Part shown: piece after piece, positions 24,421 to 37,140 of the stretch
Layout: every line of letters starts with the position of its first letter
Numbering within the stretch: the stretch's first letter is position 1
Origin: Tamarix chinensis
Taxonomy: Eukaryota; Streptophyta; Magnoliopsida; Caryophyllales; Tamaricaceae
Direction: 5' to 3'
DNA length: 64,000 nucleotides
Assembly (NCBI GenBank): GCA_030549775.1
Contig: CM060174.1
Coordinates: 3,699,391-3,763,390 of the forward strand
The notes under the pieces: model-generated
Seen by the model: only the letters and a program-made list of their open reading frames with translations
Database searches by the model: none
What the model was told of the DNA's origin: nothing
Program-made: the position numbers and the translations under genes

Positions 24421-26390
24421 CAATCCTTTTATTTTATTACAGAACAAATATTCCATTTTTATTTTCTTACTCAAGGGTGATACAAATCAACCTAGGAACA
24501 TAGTGGTACATCTGGTCATGTTGGAACCCAAAAGCAACACAATACCCTTATTTTTAAATATAGGAACACAGAGTTATGCCTGGTTATACCGGAACTTGAA
24601 AGCAACACAATATCCTCTCAACCTCAGTAACCTAGTTCTTAAGTATTGATACCTCCTATAAGACTGGTAAGTCATCTATAGAGTATAATAGAGCCCTAAA
24701 TGGGGGCACAGCGGCACACTAGTGAACCAAAATAATGAGGGTTAATACCTCACCTCTAAGGTAGAGACCCCTAGAGAGAAACCATTCACAACTCAAGGTC
24801 TTTTACTTTAAGTATTAATATTTTATAAGGTGATCACATAAGCCATATACGATATAGAAATTTTTGTTTTCCACACTTAGTAAGTTTTCCTTTTATTTCC
24901 ACTCATTTTAATAAACCCTAACATCATAGGTTTATGTCAAGTCAAGTTAAAGCTAAGGACAACCTATCAAAATTTTAGGGTCATCCTAGCATTCAATTAT
25001 TTGTAACAGATATAATAGGTTAAAATTACCGAAATACCCTTCAAACCCTAGTTTCACTATTTTATTCATTTTGTATACAGAGCATTATCATTATGAGAAG
25101 TTAAAAATGAGAAGGAAAAAGGTAATATTCTAAATTATTTTAGCATGCAGATAATCTTTGCATTTTAGCAATTAACTGTATTTTTTACTTTTCATGCATT
25201 TAGTAGGTTGGACCCACCAAAACCCTAATCATGCAACTCTCATGTACCACATATTCCTTGCAGCATGTATGTACACATTTAAAGCACAAAACATAATTTA
25301 TCTAGGAAATTATCATCACAGTTCATGCAAGAGAATATCTCTAACCCTAGGCCATGTAAATATAATTTATCATAATCCAACCCTAATCATGTGTATTTGC
25401 GTCCATGTGGATTATCATAACCCTAACTTCCATGAATGAGCATTCATGAGGTATCATGGAATTTGAATCATAACTTGATAATAATGGAAACCATAACAAA
25501 ATCTTAGACATGGGGACGCAAAACATTTCACATATTACCATGCATACAACTCAACTATCAATAATTATTCATATCATCCCTTCAACATAATATCATTTTA
25601 TCATACATGCTACCATACTTGCAAAGTATAAAACACTAGCATGATTCTAGGTATAAAAGTTATTAGCATGCTTGCGCATAATTTATATTGTTCTATGAGT
25701 GATTGGATTTACCTAATCTAAGCTTACACAAAAGAGATCTTCTCCAAAGCTCTCAAGGATTACCTAGGAATTTAACATCAAAACACGTACATATATTAGC
25801 ATATAATGTTACACAACAATAATCCAAAATTACCAAAATAACTTAGGGCTACTAATTAGTCAAATAAGAGAGAGGAAATCTAAGGAAAATCTTAGCACCA
25901 AAGGAGGAAGTTTTGGCTGAGAAGAAAGGATGTGGCAATGACGATAATGGTTGGTGCTAGGGGACCAAGAATGACGATAATGAACAGTGACGGTCAAATA
26001 AGAATGACGATGTGGCAGAAAAGGTGCCAAAAAAGGGAGAAGAAGAGGTACAAAACAAAGGGTTGAAGAAGGGGGAGTAGGTTCGGTGATAAAGGGTGTA
26101 GGAAAAAGAGGGGAGCTTCGGCCAAAAATGGTCAAAGGTGGGAGAGTTGGGCTTTGATGGTTATGGTCAAAAGGAGAAAGGGAAGAAAGACAAATTTGGC
26201 CGAAGGAGAAGGGGAAGGAGTAGTGGTTATATCTGATGGTGGGGTGGTTGATCCGGTAACAAGAGTCGAAGGTAAGAAAGGAAGGAAAATTAGCACGTAG
26301 AAGGGAGGTTTTCGAAGTGTTTGTGTGCAAGAGGGAGCTTGGATGATGTAGGAATTTTGCAGATTGCTCGAGGGTATTTAGAAAAAAAAT

Positions 26391-26392
<2 letters not shown>

Positions 26393-26434
<42 letters not shown>
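26393..26434 (+). repeat. (GA)n microsatellite
   Basis: About 21 GA units within the purine-rich part of LTR copy 6. Confidence 0.9.
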
Positions 26435-26437
<3 letters not shown>

Positions 26438-27299
26438 GATATAATTAGGGGTTGGTGTAGGGAAAATATGAGAAAAACCAGGAGAGGAAAACAAGGGGGA
26501 GGGGAGATATGGTGCATGAGATGTAGGGTGATGGTTCACAGGGTAAGGTGTCGGGGTAGGGGAGATTAGGGTGATGGTAAGGATAAGTCTAGAATAGGTT
26601 AGGGGATAGGTTAGGGTAAAATATCTAGGTAAAGAATTAGGGTAAAATATCTTATAGAATTTATCAATTTACTAGGCTAAGTGTATTTAACAAGGCGAAT
26701 ACCTGTTAAGAGCCAACCTATGTTTAAATATTAATACACACCCTATAGCATATTTTAACTTAATTAGATTTTATAACTAATAATTCATAATAATATTGCA
26801 AGTATTAACAATATATCTATTATTAAATATCCTAAAATACTTACTATAACTAATACACATACTTACCGGTTATAATTAAGGTTTTTTGGAAATGAGAACC
26901 ATCGTGTATTCTCCCTCTCAACGGTTTAACTAGGAGTTATTTAGGGTACACAAAATGTGTTTAATTTATAACTAATGTGTATAATAAATATAAACGGCTA
27001 TGTTTTCAATTAAATTTTCATATAAAATATGGCACTAATAACTTTTGAGCTAAATTTAAATAATTATACGACGGTTTTTTCGAACCATTGTATTAACTAT
27101 ATACAGTGATTGATTAAGCAGAAGTTATAAACGATCGCGTATACCACTTTTTAACCACCGTGTATGAGTTTTTCTATAGAGGTGACAAACTAAAACCATG
27201 TTGTGCATGGAGGCAACTACCAAACTAGCAAACCAAGTAGTATATGGAGGCAACTACCAAACCAACAAACTAAAATAATCTAATTAAACCCTCATACTA

Positions 27300-27394
27300 T
27301 TTTTTCTTCCATCTCAATCCTTTAGTATATGCTTAAACATCCAGGAGTCATTTGGTTTAGTCTTAACTATCCAGATATTCTAAGCCTCAAGATA
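27300..27394 (-). pseudogene. 3' end of an L1-type LINE, separated by LTR insertion
   Basis: Read on the - strand, this continues the LINE protein that ends at 32337: after the WVRWIRGRYL segment across the insertion come NIWIVKTKPNDSWMFKHIL-like residues, matching the usual '..FW......SW.WR.IL' of plant L1 C-termini. A short T-run at about 27302 may be the remnant poly(A) tail. The two LINE pieces join exactly when the 27395-32331 LTR and one AGATA copy are removed. Confidence 0.55.
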
Positions 27395-28241
27395 TGAAAT
27401 ACCCCAAAACCCTAATTTAGGAATTATGGCAAAATAATGATTTAGTAGGGGAAAATTAAGAAAATAAATTACTTAATTAAATAAATAGGAAATTAATTGA
27501 GGAAAATAAGGAAAAAATAATAAATAAGTTATTTAGAAAATTTTGGACATTTTACTAATTACAATGGAAGTTAAGGACCATTTACCCAAAATGGCCTAAT
27601 TAATTTAAAAAAGAATTTAATTATTATACTTAAAATAATTATTATTAAAATTAAATATCTAAATTAAATATATAAATAAATAAAGATCAATACCCCAACC
27701 TAACCATTTTATCATTTTTCCTTTCTCCTTTCTTTTCCTTTTTCCTTCCTCCTCCTTTACTTATTTTCTATTTTTTCCCCATTTTTCTCCCCCGGTTTGG
27801 GCCAGCCCGCAGCCCAAACTCTCCTTCCTTCACCCCCTCGCGCGACCAGGCCCGCCCAGGTTCCTTTGTCGCCCGTTGCCCCTAGCCGACCGAACCGCCC
27901 TCCTCTTTCTTTTCTTTCTCCCCTTGGACCGACCGGTCCAGTCGTCGTCTTCCTCCCTCCCAAACCCCTATCTGCAACTGCCAAACCCTACAACCCTACC
28001 GCCGACAGCAGCACGTCGTCCGCCCTCCCCTCTCTGCCCCTCTCCCCGTCGTTGTCTTCCTTTTTTCGACCCAACAAGCCCCATCTCTCCCCTCCCCGCG
28101 TGCCACCTCCTTTCCTTTTTCTCCTCCATCCCCGACCTAACCTGCCATGGCAGGACCTGCACCGCCTGCCACCGGCCGGCCACCTACGCACCTGCCCTGC
28201 TCGTCCCTTTCTTCCCTTGTCGTTTTCCCCTCCCAATTGCC

Positions 28242-28249
28242 TATAAATA
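28242..28249 (+). promoter_or_regulatory. TATA box of LTR copy 7
   Basis: TATAAATA at the end of a C/T-rich stretch in the same relative place as in copy 1, supporting it as the LTR promoter. Confidence 0.5.
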
Positions 28250-28917
28250 CCCCCATTGGTAGCCATAATCAGGTTCCTTTTCGATTGTTGCCCCGGAACC
28301 CTGCCTCTCCGTCGCCTCAAAAAGACGGGCTTTCCGCCGCCACCGCCACCGCTGCCCACTGTTATCATCCTTGCACCTCCCTCGAAAAAACCAAGCCGCC
28401 ACCACCCTCCACTTTGCCCTGCACGTGTTGCCCTATCCGTGCAAAGTCCACTGCTCGAAACCACCTCTTCCAACCATCGCCGCCCCTTACACCGCCCGTA
28501 GTCGCCACCTCCGCCGCGATCAACCCTCCTACCACCCTCCAAAATGTCCAGCAGACCATCCTCCATCTTCCTATACCCTCAGTAACCCCTGCCTCCCTCT
28601 CCACCAACCTCCACCATCTTCCACCCCCTTCCTCCACCTTTGGCCGCCGCGTCAACCACCGCATGCCGCCACCCCTTGCCACGCCACCACCCTCACTCCA
28701 CTCCCCTTCACCTATTGTTCCTTTCCCCCACCTCAAACTTCTCCTTTTCCCCTCCCATCTAACCACCACCTCCATCTTTTCCTCTCTTCTCCTCCTCCAC
28801 CGCTGCCACCTTCGCCACCACGCGCCGCCGCCGAACCACCACCGACCCTAGGTGGTTCTCCACTCATCCAAACCCTAATACCCCTTTCATATAACTGCTA
28901 CTATTTTCTACCAATAT

Positions 28918-28923
28918 TAATAC

Positions 28924-28986
<63 letters not shown>

Positions 28987-29218
28987 TACTATTATTATCA
29001 TTATTATCTCCATCATTAATGTTCTTATTTCTTACTAATACTAACATCCCTTTTAAACCCTAACTTTTATTATACTTAAATTTGGTCTCATTTTTATAAT
29101 TATTAGTATTAACATTTTTATTATTATTATTATTATTTCTATCATCCTTACTACGGTTATTATTGTGGTTTCTTAACCTTACTTGGTTGTTATTATTGTT
29201 ATCGTTATTACTACGAGG

Positions 29219-29280
<62 letters not shown>
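28918..29280 (+). repeat. (ATT)n microsatellites
   Basis: Two main ATT runs, about 28918-28987 and 29219-29280, with imperfect ATT sequence between. An ATT-rich zone at the matching place in copy 1 (1160-1720) shows that this is a family feature. Confidence 0.85.
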
Positions 29281-29281
<1 letters not shown>

Positions 29282-30394
29282 CTTAAAACCCTTGTCATTT
29301 TGTTAACAATAATACTACTTTTGTTCTTATCCATGTTACTTAACTCAAGCTAGTAAATATCATGTGGTTATTAACTAAGAAGAGTACTTGAACCTTATTA
29401 CCATTCCACTTAACATTAACCCTAACCTCATTACTATGACACTATTATTAGCTATTACTATTATTACTACTATCACTACCTTATTGTTGTAATCAAAAGC
29501 ATTTGAACCCTTTTATTATTCAAGAATATACAACTATTATCATTATCACCATTAGGAATAGTTTACTTGTAATATTGTGACCTTATAATATTATCATTTC
29601 AAATATAACACCATTAATAGACTTGGCCTTAAAATGCTAGGGTTTCTATCACTAGACATTAGCGTCACTATTTTATTAATACTAACACTATTTTCCTATA
29701 GCTAGCATGAACCCTATTACTACAAGATTAGAACTAATGGGTTTAATAAAATAAGTGTAACAATAAGTATCAAAAATAAATATATTTTGACTACTAATAT
29801 TTAGTATACTAATTCTAAGGTAAAAACCCTAGTTTTTGTATAATACCCTCTTTAGTAATAAAAACCCTAATCCTAAACTAGAATAAGGGTTGATGGTACT
29901 TGCAAGGGAAACTAATACTTAGCATTTTCCCCTTTTATAGGTAACCCCGACCAAAGCCCTAAGGAGTTATAGGAGCGTGCTCCAAGCCCAGTGTCGCCTT
30001 AGGTAAGGACATAACTAAGGCCTTTTGTGTGTCTACATGTATTATGTGTTTCGCATGCTGCATACCCTACGTTTATCATTATCAATTATGTTGTGTGTAC
30101 ATGACATGGAGATGAAGTATGTGTGGTATGTTTACATGGCATGTGTATTATGTATATGTGATGATATGTGTCATGATCTTGTAAGACATGCATATGAGGG
30201 AGTTGATGTGTTTTGTGTGGGAGAAAGGATTAAAAAGGAGGATGGGGAAGGAGATTGACCAAGGGAGGTGAGTTGATCTAATTATTTTAATGAATCATGA
30301 GTGAAAGAATAAAATGAGAATTCTAGGGTTCGTGTGGGAGAATCTGATTTATGATTTTTATGATTTTGCACGGGAGAGTTTAATTTATGTTTGT

Positions 30395-30720
30395 ATGGTG
30401 GTATTAATGATTGCATGGTGGTATTAGGGTTTGCATGGTGGTATTATGGTTGGGATGGTGGTGATAGGGTTTGCATGGTGGTATTAGGGTTTGCATGGTG
30501 GTATTATGGTTTGCATGGTGGTATTAGGGTTTTATGGTGGTATTAATGGCTTGTGGTGATATTAGGGTGTGCATGGTGGTATTAGGGTTTGTATGGTAGT
30601 ATTAATGATTGCATGGTGGTATTAATGGCTTATGGTGGGATTAGTGTTTGCATGGTGGTGTTATGGTTTGTGTGGTGGTATTAATGTTTGTATGGTGGTA
30701 TTAGGGTTTACATGGTGGAG
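30395..30720 (+). repeat. ~20 bp minisatellite in LTR copy 7
   Basis: About fourteen variant copies of GCATGGTGGTATTAGGGTTT. Copy 1 has a 51 bp and copy 4 a 30 bp array in the corresponding place. Confidence 0.85.
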
Positions 30721-31330
30721 TTTGGGTTTTGCATGGGAGTTAATGATTGTATGGGATTTAGGGTTTGTGTGAAAAGTTTGAGAGGTTGCATGGGATGTGT
30801 AATGTTTGCGTGAGAGCAAAATTTACGTATGAAAGGTCGATTTGGGATGTAAGGGAGGTAATGCAAGCATTATTTGGGTGTTTAACTGTTTTGGGCGGAG
30901 AATAGTATGTGGAGTAGTATAAGGGTATGGAGGAGACATAATTAGGGTTTTGGAGTGATTAACTCTGAGTCGTTGTGATTAAGTAGGGTTGGAGTAGCTA
31001 ATTGCGATTTGCTGGTTGGAGTAGCTAATTGCGATTTGCTGAGGATAATTAAGGTTTGGGATGGCTAAGTATGGTTGTTATGGTAAAATAGGGTTAAGAG
31101 TGGTTAACCATGGTTTGGTATGGACAATTAGGGTTGGTTATGGCTGCTTAGAGTTGTTTGGTGTTATCACGTGTATTATTGATTAAAGTGTAGTTATGAA
31201 TGTGGAATTTTATTGTTTGTGATGTGTAAAGCATAAAGAGAATGATTTATGCATATCAATGGTGAAGATCTTTTGAATAAGATATGTTAAGACACTAACC
31301 ACATACAGAGAAAGATGTTGAGCCGAACCC

Positions 31331-31655
31331 AGACCAGTCCACTGGCAAATAATAGTGGCAGGGTATGTAACCCTCATGACCGGTCCACCGGCTATAATAG
31401 TGGCAGGGCATGGCCCTCGTGACCGTTCCACCGGCTATAATAGTGGGGGATTCTGTGCTCAACAAACTAATCTATATAATGATAAGACATGGGAAAGATA
31501 CAAACATTTATAGTGGAACACCTTATGAGTAGGGGCCAGACCGGTCCACTGACAAATAATAGTGGCAGGGTATGTTACCCTCATGACCGGTCCACCGGCT
31601 ATAATAGTGGCAGGGCATGGCCCTCTTGACCGTTCCACCGGCTATAATAGTGGGG
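31331..31655 (+). repeat. Duplicated ATAATAGTGG motif block in LTR copy 7
   Basis: Two nearly identical blocks 207 bp apart (from 31331 and 31538), each with three units: CAAATAATAGTGGCAGGGTA, then GACCGGTCCACCGGCTATAA plus TAGTGG, then GACCGTTCCACCGGCTATAA plus TAGTGG. The blocks differ at only a few bases, which suggests either recent duplication or conservation. Confidence 0.9.
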
Positions 31656-32331
31656 TTCCCGCACTCACATGGACTATTAAAGAATATGTGTGGAATGAAT
31701 ATATTATTATTAATGAGAATAAAGAATAAGTCACCAGAAAAGTATTCAGGCCTTATCTTGTGGGTTATCGCATGTTGTCTATATGATTGTGCTATGTATG
31801 CTATGTGGTATGATTGTATGCTTGGCCTTAGCGCACCTGCGCCCTTACTCAGTATTGGACCCGTACTGATACTACCTTGATTGACTGGGTCCTGTGATGA
31901 TCCACCAATGGTAGGGAGCAGACCTCCTATGTAGGTTTGATCGGTTACTAATTTGGGGTGGAAGGCTTGACTTGAGTGAGTAGGCGGTCCCTATATTGGT
32001 CCCTTGGGATTTTTTTATTTAGCTATATTTTGTACTACGCTTCTTGTTTCGAAACCGTACTCATAAGTTGCATTCTTAAATGATATCCTAATTGTTGTTG
32101 ACTCGTGTTTTCGTGAATGATCCATGTTAACTATGAACCTACATTTTGATGATTTTTAGCTAACGATTGTTTAGTTTAGCCTTAGCACTTAGTATCGGAA
32201 CGGTAGGAGTGAACCGGTCTGGTACTAAGTGTGGCGATAATACCCCCAAGTTTACGGTTTTAATTCTTTCGCTTCCGCTAAACCTTTTGATTTAAACGAA
32301 ATTTTTCAGAAGTAAATTTGGGGGTGTTACA

Positions 32332-34950
32332 AGATATCTCCCACGAATCCAGCGAACCCACATACTCTCCTTATTTACAATCGGTTTCCAAAGATACTTA
32401 TATAAACTTGATGCTTTTCAATGTTGAAGTTGTCTAAGTCTCAAGCCACCCTCTCTTTTTAGTAAGAAAATTCTACTCCAAGCAACATGTGCTCTCTTTT
32501 TATTTGGGTCTAATTTTTCCCACAAAAATCTTCTACAAAGAGCTTCAATTTTGTGGATAATTGTCTTTGGTAACATGAACATTTGCATCTAATAGTTAGT
32601 AATACCAAATATCACAAATTGAATCATTTGAACTTTCATAACATAACTTAGGAGTTTCAAAGTCTAAGTCTTCAATCTTGCAATTCTCTCAATTAGAGGG
32701 GAATAATGTCTCACATTTAGAGAAGAAAAGTTCAATGACACACTAAAATATTTAAAAGGGAAGAAACCTTCTTGAAACTGCATTTGATGGAGGATTTTCT
32801 ACTTAGTATCATTATGAACCCCTCTAAAGTAAATGTTACTCTAATGAGGGTTAACAATAAGACCAAAAGTAGCATCAAATTGCTCAAGTTTATCTTTTAT
32901 CAATAAAGCAGATTTCAAATATCCCTTACAAATAATTATCAGGTCATATGCAAAACAAAGGGTGACAATCTTTTCCTTTTTGCAAGTAGGGTGACCCTTG
33001 AACTTAGTATTTCTCCATAAGGTTTTGATAAGTCTAGTAAAATATTCCATGCAAAGAAAAAAAAGATAAGGGGAGAGGGAATATCTCTGTCTTATACCTC
33101 TTTTACCTTGAAAAGGACTGCATAAGGTACCCTACAAAGATATTGAGAATCTAATAGTGGTAACACACTCTAACACCAGGTCCACAAATTGATGTAGGAA
33201 TCCTAGGCCATAAAGAAAATCTTTGATGAAGCTCCATTTAATGGAATCATAAGCTTTTTTTAGATCCACCTTCATCATCATTCAAGAGTTAATCCCCTTC
33301 CTCATATATATTCTTAATAATTCATGAGCAAGAAGAACATTATCTCCAATCCATCTGTTAGGGAAAATTTTTCATTGGTTGATATTAACAATCTCCCCAA
33401 GGATAGCAGTTAATCAATTTGTAATAATATTAGAGAAGATTTTATAGGCCACATTGCAACAAGCAATTGACCTGGACTCTATGATACTTTTTATATTATT
33501 TGTCTTTGGAAATAGATGGATAATGTTGTAGTTGAGAGGCTTTTAGAGATATTCAGTATGCCAAAACTAAAAAACTCGTAGCTAAACATCATTCTCCACA
33601 ATGTGCCAGGTCTTCTTGAAAAAACTAGCATTAAAACCATATGGGTTAGGTGCTTTAAGATCTCCTATACTAAAAATAGATTCCTTTACTTCTTGTTTGG
33701 TGAGGTCCTAGGTCAACCGGTGTCTAATAGCTGGATATAGAGTAGGACCCTACTAAATAATATGGGTATCAACTTCTTATAATGTAACAGCAGCTATACC
33801 TAACATATGCTTATAAAAACCTTGAACTTCTTATTAAATTTGAGTCCAAGAGGTGAGATTTTTCCCATTAAGATCATATAATTGAAGCAAGGAGTTCAAG
33901 TTCTATTTCTCTTTAATTTTAGTATGGAAGAAAGAGTTATTACCATCTACTGAAGGAAAATCTCTTCGATTCTAAGTTTTTGCTATCATACATCCCTTGT
34001 TGAACTCTCCTTTTTTTTTTGCTAACTTAGGCTTGTTGGGAGTGTTGTTCGGATGGTACTTGAAATGTTGCTAGTCTTTATAAGCCTTCTCAACTTCTTT
34101 GGAAACATGACCAAAGAAATGGTTATTGAAATGATTAAGCTCAGGTTTCAATCTCTTGATCTTTGTAGCAAGTTGAAATTGTGGAGATCCCACCACTATT
34201 TTACTCTAAGTTATTCAAACCACATCCATAAAAAAAATTGCTCAACCCAATGATTACATAATTTGATTGGTTTAATTCCTCTATAGGGTTGAGTTGCAAT
34301 GTTAAGAATCTGGCAAAAATGGTTAGAAAGGAAGTTACCTTCAACTCAGATACCCATATGCCCATATTTCTAGAACCATATGTTATTTTCCAAGCCCATG
34401 TCCAATCTACATTGCACACAATCAGGTGGGCTTTGGTTATTACTCTAGGTAAACAAAGGTCTTGTCACGCTTATATCACCTAGGCCACAATGTTGAATAT
34501 ATTTCATAAAATTAGTCATATCTCCTAAGCGCAAATTGCCTCCCACTTTTTCATCTACATGCAGAATGGTGTTGAAGTCACCAATCACCGCCCAAGGTTT
34601 GATAGTATTGTGACTAATCTACTTCAAAGATTTTCAAAGAGCGTGTTGAGCATTCCCTTAGTTAAAAGCATATAAAAAGTTCATTTCAATATCCTCATGA
34701 GTCATTATTTCTACCAACTAGCAGTGTATATATTGTTCATCTTGATTTATAACTAAAAGTTCCTGGGCAGGTGATTAGTTGCAACTTCATAGGCATAGGC
34801 AATTCTTCTATGAATTGCATATACTTAGAAGATTTAATTATAGTTTCTAAAAGATCCAAAATAGAAAAGGAATGCAATTTCAAATATTTACATACAGACT
34901 TTTGTTTAAGAGAAGCATCAACTTCTCTTATATTCTAGGCAGCAACTTTC
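32332..34950 (-). pseudogene. L1-type LINE ORF2 remnant (endonuclease and reverse transcriptase)
   Basis: Reading the - strand from about 34950: KVAA*NIREVDASLKQK and ILDLLET (AP endonuclease N-terminus; the usual Trp of WN is a stop codon), then KPWAVIGDFNTILH with the GDFN motif at 34571-34582. The reverse transcriptase shows DLKKAYDSIKW near 33270, GKRGIRQRYSLSPYLF near 33085, and CFAYDL near 32945, where an active enzyme has F-A-D-D, so a catalytic Asp is lost. The C-terminal part has VAWSRIFLLKREGGLRL (near 32480) and WVRWIRGRYL (near 32345). LINE ORF2 proteins nick DNA and prime reverse transcription at the target. This copy has many stops and frameshifts. It is split from its 3' end (27300-27394) by solo LTR copy 7, and its 5' side stops at LTR copy 8. 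Confidence 0.85.
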
Positions 34951-35182
34951 ATTAGGTAATAGTAGTAGGGCAGGATCCTTCTCATTTCCTTCTTTCCCTT
35001 TATCAATTTCATTGGGTGGAAATTCAAAAGATCATCTAGTAATATGTGACTTGTTGTAATATCCCAAATTTTAGCTAACCCTAATTCCAAGTAAGTAATA
35101 TCATGACCTAATGTTAATCTCAAAAGTTTAATATTTCTATGTTACCCTATCTCTCTAATCTTAAATTTTATCCTAACCCTAA

Positions 35183-36808
35183 GGATCTATTTGGTTTGTA
35201 GAAAGTTAAGTGGAAAGAAAAATATAAAGGAAAGAAAATGAAAGAAATTAATTTTCTTTCCTTTGTTTGGTTGTTGGAAAAAATTTTGTGGAAAATTAAA
35301 ATCTTGAAAAATATTTTTAGTGTTTGGCATATAGAAAGAAGATTATAAGAAAACTCGAATATTATTATTTTAATTTTTTAATATATTTAATAAAAATTAA
35401 AATATTATATTAATATATAAAAAATTTCTTAAAGTCTACAATAAAATTATAAAAAATTATATAAACTCAATAATAATTCCAAATTTTTTCGGAAAATTTT
35501 TAAAATATTACATATATATAACTAAGCATAATTAAAAAATATATATTTATAAAATATTAATAACATTCAATAATTCCTATTAATAAGAGATAGAGTAAGC
35601 AAAATTTGATAAAACATATATATATAGACTACGACAGAATTATTGTAAAGTAAGTAAAATCAACGACAAAGTCAAATTTGACAAAAGATATATGCATGTA
35701 TTTATATGTATATATAAATTTGACAGAGTCAAGTTTGTGTTAGGTCAATTTGTGTCATGTTAACATCGATTTGGTATGCAATCGAGTAAGGTTCGAGTTC
35801 AATTTGGGTAACGGTGATTCAAGCTGAGTTTGTATTGGTCAGGTCATTTTTGATCTGGAGAATATTGGATAGGATTGGAGTCTAACCCACCAGGCTTCTT
35901 CAAATTCATGTTCGATTCAAATCTACAAACTTCAGGTTGGATCTGATTTGGATTGAGTGAATTTGGGTCTATGGACTCTAGGTTAAATTGAGTTGGGCCA
36001 AGTTAATTTAATTTAAAATTTTTATTGATAATGATTATTATCAATTTAATATAATTAATGAATTAAAATTTGAGATTTATTATTATTGTCATGATTATAA
36101 TAGTAATTTTTATCATAATATATGTAATAATATAACAAATTGTTATCATAAAATATGTAATAATAATAATCATAAATCATTATCATTATTAGTATTATTA
36201 TAATAATTATTGTTATAAATACAATTATAAAATAAATAATTTATAAGTATATAATAATATAATTTTTTATGATTTAATTTGATTAATGCTAATATGATAT
36301 TAAAATAAAGTGAGGAGAATAGAGGCTTACTAATTTGTTTAATTTGTTGTTATATGGGTTGTATATTTTTTTTACATAAAATTTTATTAATAATATAATT
36401 TATTGATATTTATGTATCAATTTATGTGAGATAAGATGTTACCTTTGTAGATTAAATTTGACTTTAGATTGGATCAAAATTGAAATTATGTTCGGATATG
36501 AGTACGGTTTAAGTCAAATCATTTCGAGTTGTTTAAGTTCGAATCGATTCATTATCGAATTTTGGTCTGGGTATGGGTTAGGTTTGGATTAAATTATTTT
36601 TTAGTTTGGGTTATTTCAGTTTAAGTTATTTCAGATATGAATCACAATAGGTTAGCTAAATTTAGATTGGATTCAAATTGATTTAAATTATTTTTAATTT
36701 TTGGATTGAGATTGAATTTAATTTTTTAGATCCAAATTAAATTTTATATCTAATTATTTGGATAAGATCGGACTGACTTTGCTAAGTTTATAATTAGATA
36801 CCAAAACA

Positions 36809-36868
<60 letters not shown>

Positions 36869-37140
36869 TAACTATTTGTCTTGCTATATCTATCATAATA
36901 TAAGACTTTATAAACGATTTTTTTCATAACTGCACCTCCGTGCTATAGTGCCTTATATCTACAGAATTTTCCTCAACTTTCCTCGCGCTTAGGGAGGGAA
37001 AAGCTGATAGTTCAGCTTTCTATACTATTTTCTTTATTATTATTTTCCTATAATTTTTCCAGACAATCAAACGCTTGAAAAGTTATTTCCGTTTAATTTT
37101 TTTCCTTTTCTTCAGTATTTTACTAAAACCAAACGGAGTG
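35183..37140. mobile_element. Harbinger-like inverted-repeat element in LTR copy 8
   Basis: Left end GGATCTATTTGGTTTG, right end (reverse complement) CACTCCGTTTGGTTTT; both continue with GAAAG-rich sequence. TAA lies on both sides (35180-35182 and 37141-37143). The TAA duplication and GG..CTRTTTGG start fit PIF/Harbinger or Tourist-type elements. The interior is AT-rich with an (AT)n tract and no transposase that I can recognise. The terminal match is imperfect, so other superfamilies are possible. Confidence 0.45.
36812..36866. repeat. (AT)n microsatellite
   Basis: About 27 AT units in the interior of the inverted-repeat element. Confidence 0.95.

Larger units (their letters stand above)
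23557..26895 (-). mobile_element. Long LTR (copy 6) nested in the CACTA element
   Basis: Starts TGTAACACTCTC at 23557 directly after CACTA subterminal sequence, with the family 3' segment, an array of AGGTAGGGCACTAAGGC...ACTACCAAACCA units (about 24285-24420), a purine-rich stretch (25870-26580) with a GA microsatellite, then an AT-rich part. The right end is read near 26895, where the - strand gives CATTTCCAAAAAACCTTAATT, like the TGAAATACCCCAAAACCCTAATT start of the 27395 copy. CACTA repeats resume immediately after. No matching 5 bp duplication was found, so the right end is approximate. Confidence 0.6.
19412..27184 (+). mobile_element. Decayed autonomous CACTA (EnSpm) transposon with nested LTR
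   Basis: The right end reads GTTTTTCTATAGAGGTG (27168-27184) and the left end CACCCTCTACTAC (19412), with subterminal repeats of the ATACACGG / CCGTGTAT type near both ends (19440-19480, 23455-23545, 26900-27170). Between them lie remnants of the two usual genes: a TNP2-type transposase (20131-21340) and a second gene with transposase-24 and Ulp1-like parts (21370-23220). A long LTR (23557 to about 26895) splits the element near its right end. Without that LTR it is about 4.4 kb. No convincing 3 bp target duplication was found, so the outer ends are approximate. Confidence 0.65.
27395..32331 (+). mobile_element. Complete long solo LTR (copy 7), 4937 bp
   Basis: Starts TGAAATACCCC at 27395, ends GGGGGTGTTACA at 32331, and is flanked by the direct repeat AGATA (27390-27394 and 32332-32336). 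This is the best-preserved family member. Order: AT-rich 5' part (27395-27715), C/T-rich promoter-like region with TATA box (27716-28860), ATT microsatellites (28918-29280), GCATGGTGGTATTAGGGTTT array (30395-30720), two blocks of the ATAATAGTGG motif (31331-31655), and the terminal segment with AGTGAACCGGTCTGGTACTA (near 32205). It has no internal domain and inserted into a LINE. Long frames over 27800-29060 (up to 234 residues, Pro/Ser/His/Thr-rich) are from C-rich sequence open in all frames and are not genes. Confidence 0.92.

Noticed and set aside
27797..29063. Several long overlapping frames (up to 234 residues) in a GC-rich stretch
   Set aside because: C/T-rich LTR promoter zone open on both strands, low-complexity Pro/Ser/His composition, inside the bounded solo LTR at 27395-32331.
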